A DNA stretch of 8,544 bases. It comes from Comamonas sp. lk (GTDB taxonomy: Bacteria; Pseudomonadota; Gammaproteobacteria; Burkholderiales; Burkholderiaceae_C). Positions 6,672 through 8,544 of this stretch are shown one piece after another; the stretch's first letter is position 1; each line of letters opens with the position of its first letter. The notes under the pieces are model-generated. The model saw only the letters and a program-made list of their open reading frames with translations. It had not been told where the DNA came from and ran no database searches. Where the stretch lies: positions 1-8,544 of the forward strand of contig CAMDHL010000081.1 of assembly GCA_945898105.1 (NCBI GenBank). Reading direction: 5' to 3'. A program made the translations under genes and the position numbers.

Positions 6672-7721
6672 TCAGGGCTTTTCAGGGGCCACATCCGGCA
6701 CCAGTACCGGCGCCGCCGCTGCGGGTGACTGGGCCACTTTACGCACACCAAACACGATGCCGCCGCTGACCAGGGCTAGACCGGCCAGCACGTTCCAGGG
6801 CAGCGGTTCGCCCAAAAACAATGCGGCGCATAAAGCAGAGAGGCCGGGTACCACGGCGGTAATCATGGTCGAACGCACTGGGCCGTAGTACTGAATCATT
6901 TTGGTAAAGCCGATGCCCGAGATCACCACCGAACCCACACCCTGAAAGCCCATCTGAAACAGGATTTCACGCCAGGGTGCATGCAGGACCTGCCCGGGCA
7001 ACCACCCCATCAAACAGCCCAAGGTATAGGCCGGCACATACATCACAAACGCAAACGAGGTAATGCCTATGGTGGCCTGCACCGCATCCAAGGCAAAGCG
7101 GCGCACCAGTACGCTGTACGTGGACCAGCACATCGCCGCCAGCACAAACAAAACATCGCCGCGCCAGACGCCACTACCGTCAAACGCATTCAACAGGCTG
7201 GCGCCGCCAACCAGGGCGTCGCCGCAAACGATCAAACCCAGGCCCAGGGCACGGCCCCAGCTTATGCGCTCACCCAATAACAGCAGCGCGAGTAAAGTCG
7301 TCCACAAGGGCAAGCTGCCGGGCAACAACACCGAAGCATGTGCCGCCGGTGCGAACACGAAACCGCTATAGGCGAGCGTGGCGTAGAGCAGACCGCCAAA
7401 CAAACCGATGCGCCACGTAATGGCCCAAGGCAAGGGCGAGACGCCGCCCAGCGAACCGCGTCCCGGCGCGAGGGGGTCCGCCTGCTGGCGGGCCGCACGC
7501 GTCATCCACCAACCCCAGGGAAGCAAGACCAGCGCCGCGCCCCAGAGGCGGACATAAACCACATCCAAGGGCAAGAGCGTACCGCCGCGCGCGGGGTCGG
7601 CAGTGGCGCGGGCGATGACGATAAAAGCCGTCCAGATGGACACCGTTACCACTGCAGCGATGCGGCCTAGTGCGGAGGGAGACAGGCCAACAGGCGATGC
7701 GGCGGGGGCAGAAGAAGTCAT
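6672..7721 (-). CDS. EamA-family (DMT superfamily) transporter
   Basis: This 349-residue inner-membrane protein has the two-repeat, roughly ten-helix layout of EamA/RhaT-type drug/metabolite transporters. Hydrophobic segments lie near residues 19-39, 52-72, 103-123, 128-149, 155-175, 189-206, 216-238, 262-274, 285-304 and 308-326. Each repeat ends with the family marker L-G-E followed by a final helix: L-G-E-R-I-S-W at 149-155, and L-G-E-P-L-P-W at 303-309. The Pro/Ala-rich tail after residue 330 is probably cytosolic. Family members export or import amino acids, nucleotides or other small metabolites; the substrate cannot be predicted here. It is the first gene of the leftward unit with tsaB, rimI and the glycosylase-like gene. 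The ATG at 7721 has no ribosome site, and a promoter-like -10 ends only seven bases before it, so the mRNA may be leaderless. There is no nearby alternative start before the first helix. Confidence 0.88.
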   Translation of the reverse strand: MTSSAPAASPVGLSPSALGRIAAVVTVSIWTAFIVIARATADPARGGTLLPLDVVYVRLWGAALVLLPWGWWMTRAARQQADPLAPGRGSLGGVSPLPWAITWRIGLFGGLLYATLAYSGFVFAPAAHASVLLPGSLPLWTTLLALLLLGERISWGRALGLGLIVCGDALVGGASLLNAFDGSGVWRGDVLFVLAAMCWSTYSVLVRRFALDAVQATIGITSFAFVMYVPAYTLGCLMGWLPGQVLHAPWREILFQMGFQGVGSVVISGIGFTKMIQYYGPVRSTMITAVVPGLSALCAALFLGEPLPWNVLAGLALVSGGIVFGVRKVAQSPAAAAPVLVPDVAPEKP

Positions 7722-7728
7722 CGCGTCG

Positions 7729-7758
7729 ATTATCGGGGCTGGGGCTTAGAGCTGGCAT
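7729..7758 (-). promoter_or_regulatory. candidate promoter of the transporter-tsaB-rimI-glycosylase unit
   Basis: On the minus strand ATGCCA (7758-7753; four of six bases match the -35 consensus) is followed after 18 bp by GATAAT (7734-7729; five of six match the -10 consensus). The predicted transcription start, about seven bases on, falls at or within a base or two of the ATG at 7721. This would give a leaderless or nearly leaderless message, which fits the lack of a Shine-Dalgarno sequence. The prediction is from hexamer matching only. Confidence 0.4.
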
Positions 7759-7827
7759 CGGGTGAAATCTGGTTTTGGTGGGAGGTTTGCCTTGTGGGAC
7801 TGTTGTTTGTCCCCCGCTTCCCCCCCG

Positions 7828-7855
7828 CCCCTTCACCCCCGCCGGGGTGAAGGGG
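7828..7855. repeat. 12-bp perfect GC-rich inverted repeat (REP-like hairpin)
   Basis: CCCCTTCACCCC (7828-7839) and GGGGTGAAGGGG (7844-7855) are exact reverse complements with a CGCC loop, giving a very stable hairpin on either strand. It follows a C-rich run (7811-7830). Palindromes of this C/G-block type are often dispersed REP-like elements, and this one lies upstream of an operon, not behind a gene, with no T-tract on either side. It is more likely a repeat unit or an exonuclease-blocking structure than an intrinsic terminator. Whether other copies exist cannot be seen in this window. Confidence 0.6.
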
Positions 7856-8045
7856 AGCTGGAATAGCCAATTTGGTTTTTTGCGCTGGATAGGGGATTCG
7901 GTGCCAACGGCTGCGGTGCGAATTTGAGGGCCAGCATTGGGGAATGGGGCAGTCGTAGTAAATGGCGTGTGGTTTGGGCGAAGCCGTTTGCTGGGCTGGT
8001 TTCGGCGCTGCCATTGGTGCGCGTGACAGCGCAGTCAATAGATTG

Positions 8046-8340
8046 AATCTTGGCGCGGGAGCTGCTGCGGCGCAGCACTCGCGGCGCGCACGCACGCGCG
8101 TGCAATGTGAGCGCCAGCGAACGGGCACACGCTCCCCGTGGGCCATTAGGCTGTGCTGAACAACGCAGCGGCGCACGGATCAGGGCGGGCGCTTGTCTGA
8201 GCGTACGAGTTTGCGCACGACCCCGGGCGGCGCGAGTAGCGCAAGGTAGCCCGCAGGGCCACGGCCTTTGGCTCGCCTTTCTTTTACTTACTTTTCTTTG
8301 GCGAAGCAAAGAAAAGTGAGGCCCGCGGCAGGCAGCAAGC
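8046..8340. repeat. probable dispersed Burkholderiales intergenic repeat block
   Basis: This GC-rich stretch, with its alternating GCGC tracts, short palindromes and terminal hairpin (8287-8320), resembles non-coding blocks I recall occurring many times in Comamonadaceae genomes. These are frequently mis-annotated as Arg/Ala-rich hypothetical proteins in several frames. The most recognisable part is the right end, CTTTTCTTTG then GCGAAG then CAAAGAAAAG. No transposase or flanking target-site duplication is visible. The boundaries are guesses, and recognition is from memory, since only one copy lies in the window. Confidence 0.45.
8287..8320. repeat. 14-bp hairpin with GCGAAG loop, downstream of the MFS gene
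   Basis: CTTACTTTTCTTTG (8287-8300) pairs with CAAAGAAAAGTGAG (8307-8320) over 14 positions, with one G-T pair and the loop GCGAAG. The apex GCGAAGC is the known unusually stable DNA mini-hairpin sequence. For the leftward MFS gene ending at 8388 it lies 67 nt past the stop and could mark the 3' end of that transcript. The sequence after the stem is A-rich rather than T-rich in that direction, so it is not a textbook intrinsic terminator; RNA 3'-end protection or repeat-related function is equally possible. Confidence 0.55.
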
Positions 8341-8387
8341 CGACCAGCAGGCCGAAACCTGACGTTCAAAACCCAGTAACGCAATAC

Positions 8388-8544
8388 TTAGGAATCGCTG
8401 GCTTCGTTCAAAACCAACGGCTTTTGGCGCCAAGCCAACACCGCCCCCAGCCACAAAGCCAAAGCCGATACCAAAAGACCACGCGCCAGGCCCCCCTCAC
8501 CATCAGCAATCCAGCCCACCATCGTCGGTCCGGCAATCTGGCCG
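8388..8544 (-). CDS. MFS transporter, C-terminal 51 residues (runs off the right edge)
   Basis: Reading leftward from the right edge in one frame to TAA at 8390-8388 gives a 51-residue C-terminus. It begins G-Q-I-A-G-P-T-M-V-G-W-I-A-D, continues through a hydrophobic helix G-L-L-V-S-A-L-A-L-W-L-G-A-V-L-A-W and ends R-Q-K-P-L-V-L-N-E-A-S-D-S. The G-Q-x-x-G-P segment before a W-x-A-D loop, followed by one last membrane helix and a short polar tail, is how helices 11-12 of many major facilitator proteins look; YbfB/YjiJ-like members are a reasonable guess. The substrate is unknown. The L-G-V-Y-N-T relic near ssb comes from a different part of the fold, so the two cannot be compared directly within this window. 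Confidence 0.65.
   Translation of the reverse strand, partial: GQIAGPTMVGWIADGEGGLARGLLVSALALWLGAVLAWRQKPLVLNEASDS

Larger units (their letters stand above)
7722..8387. other. 666-bp gene-free spacer
   Basis: No open frame here looks like a real protein: all are arginine/alanine-rich readings of GC-rich DNA, without domain motifs or plausible ribosome sites. I found no tRNA T-loop signature on either strand. Contents, left to right, are the candidate promoter at 7729-7758, a perfect GC hairpin at 7828-7855, an unremarkable stretch to about 8045, and a repeat-like GC-rich block from about 8046 to 8340 ending in a long hairpin. Short palindromes sit inside the block at 8063-8077 (TGCTGCG/CGCAGCA) and 8092-8103 (GCACGCGCGTGC). 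Confidence 0.7.

Noticed and set aside
8050..8319. An 89-codon plus-strand open frame in the right-hand spacer
   Set aside because: The Arg/Ala/Cys-rich composition, no domain, no ribosome site, and an end inside the hairpin point to translation of a non-coding repeat.
7722..8387. tRNA, CRISPR array or insertion sequence in the long spacer
   Set aside because: There is no tRNA T-loop signature, no regularly spaced direct repeats, and no transposase frame or terminal repeats with a target duplication.

Overview
The window looks like chromosomal DNA of a betaproteobacterium, most likely Burkholderiales/Comamonadaceae (Rhodoferax, Curvibacter or Polaromonas type). This rests on GC-rich coding sequence, the style of the SSB and UvrA proteins, the tsaB-rimI-'uracil-DNA glycosylase' gene order, and a spacer resembling dispersed repeats of that group. 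These are judgements from recall, not from a database search.

Layout. At the left edge, on the minus strand, lie ssb (519-1003), a SRPBCC/AHSA1-type protein (60-506) and the first 17 codons of a DUF4287-type protein (1-51); all three read leftward as one apparent unit. The ssb frame is broken by a one-base shift at 787-793, although both halves, including the DDDIPF tip, are otherwise intact. Between ssb and uvrA (1004-1245) is a short, frame-scrambled remnant of a major facilitator transporter gene plus the divergent promoter region. Intact uvrA (1246-4317, plus strand) follows. It converges, across about 110 bp with weak hairpins, on a four-gene minus-strand unit reading leftward from 7721: an EamA/DMT transporter (6672-7721), tsaB (5842-6657), rimI (5379-5837) and a family-4-like uracil-DNA glycosylase homologue (4427-5371). 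A 666-bp gene-free stretch (7722-8387) holds a 12-bp perfect GC hairpin and a long GC-rich repeat-like block ending in a 14-bp hairpin. The window ends in the C-terminus of a further MFS transporter (8388-8544, minus).

How the genes relate. uvrA and ssb serve nucleotide excision repair and single-strand DNA handling. TsaB (t6A tRNA modification partner) and RimI (N-terminal acetyltransferase) are a common bacterial pair.

The most interesting item is the glycosylase homologue. It keeps the four Fe-S cysteines but has altered catalytic motifs. It carries an N-terminal peptide resembling the clamp-loader-binding N-terminus of E. coli DNA polymerase III psi (HolD), followed by a long flexible linker. 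It also sits beside rimI, as holD does in E. coli. I infer that it may be the betaproteobacterial psi equivalent, a replisome adaptor rather than (or as well as) a repair enzyme.
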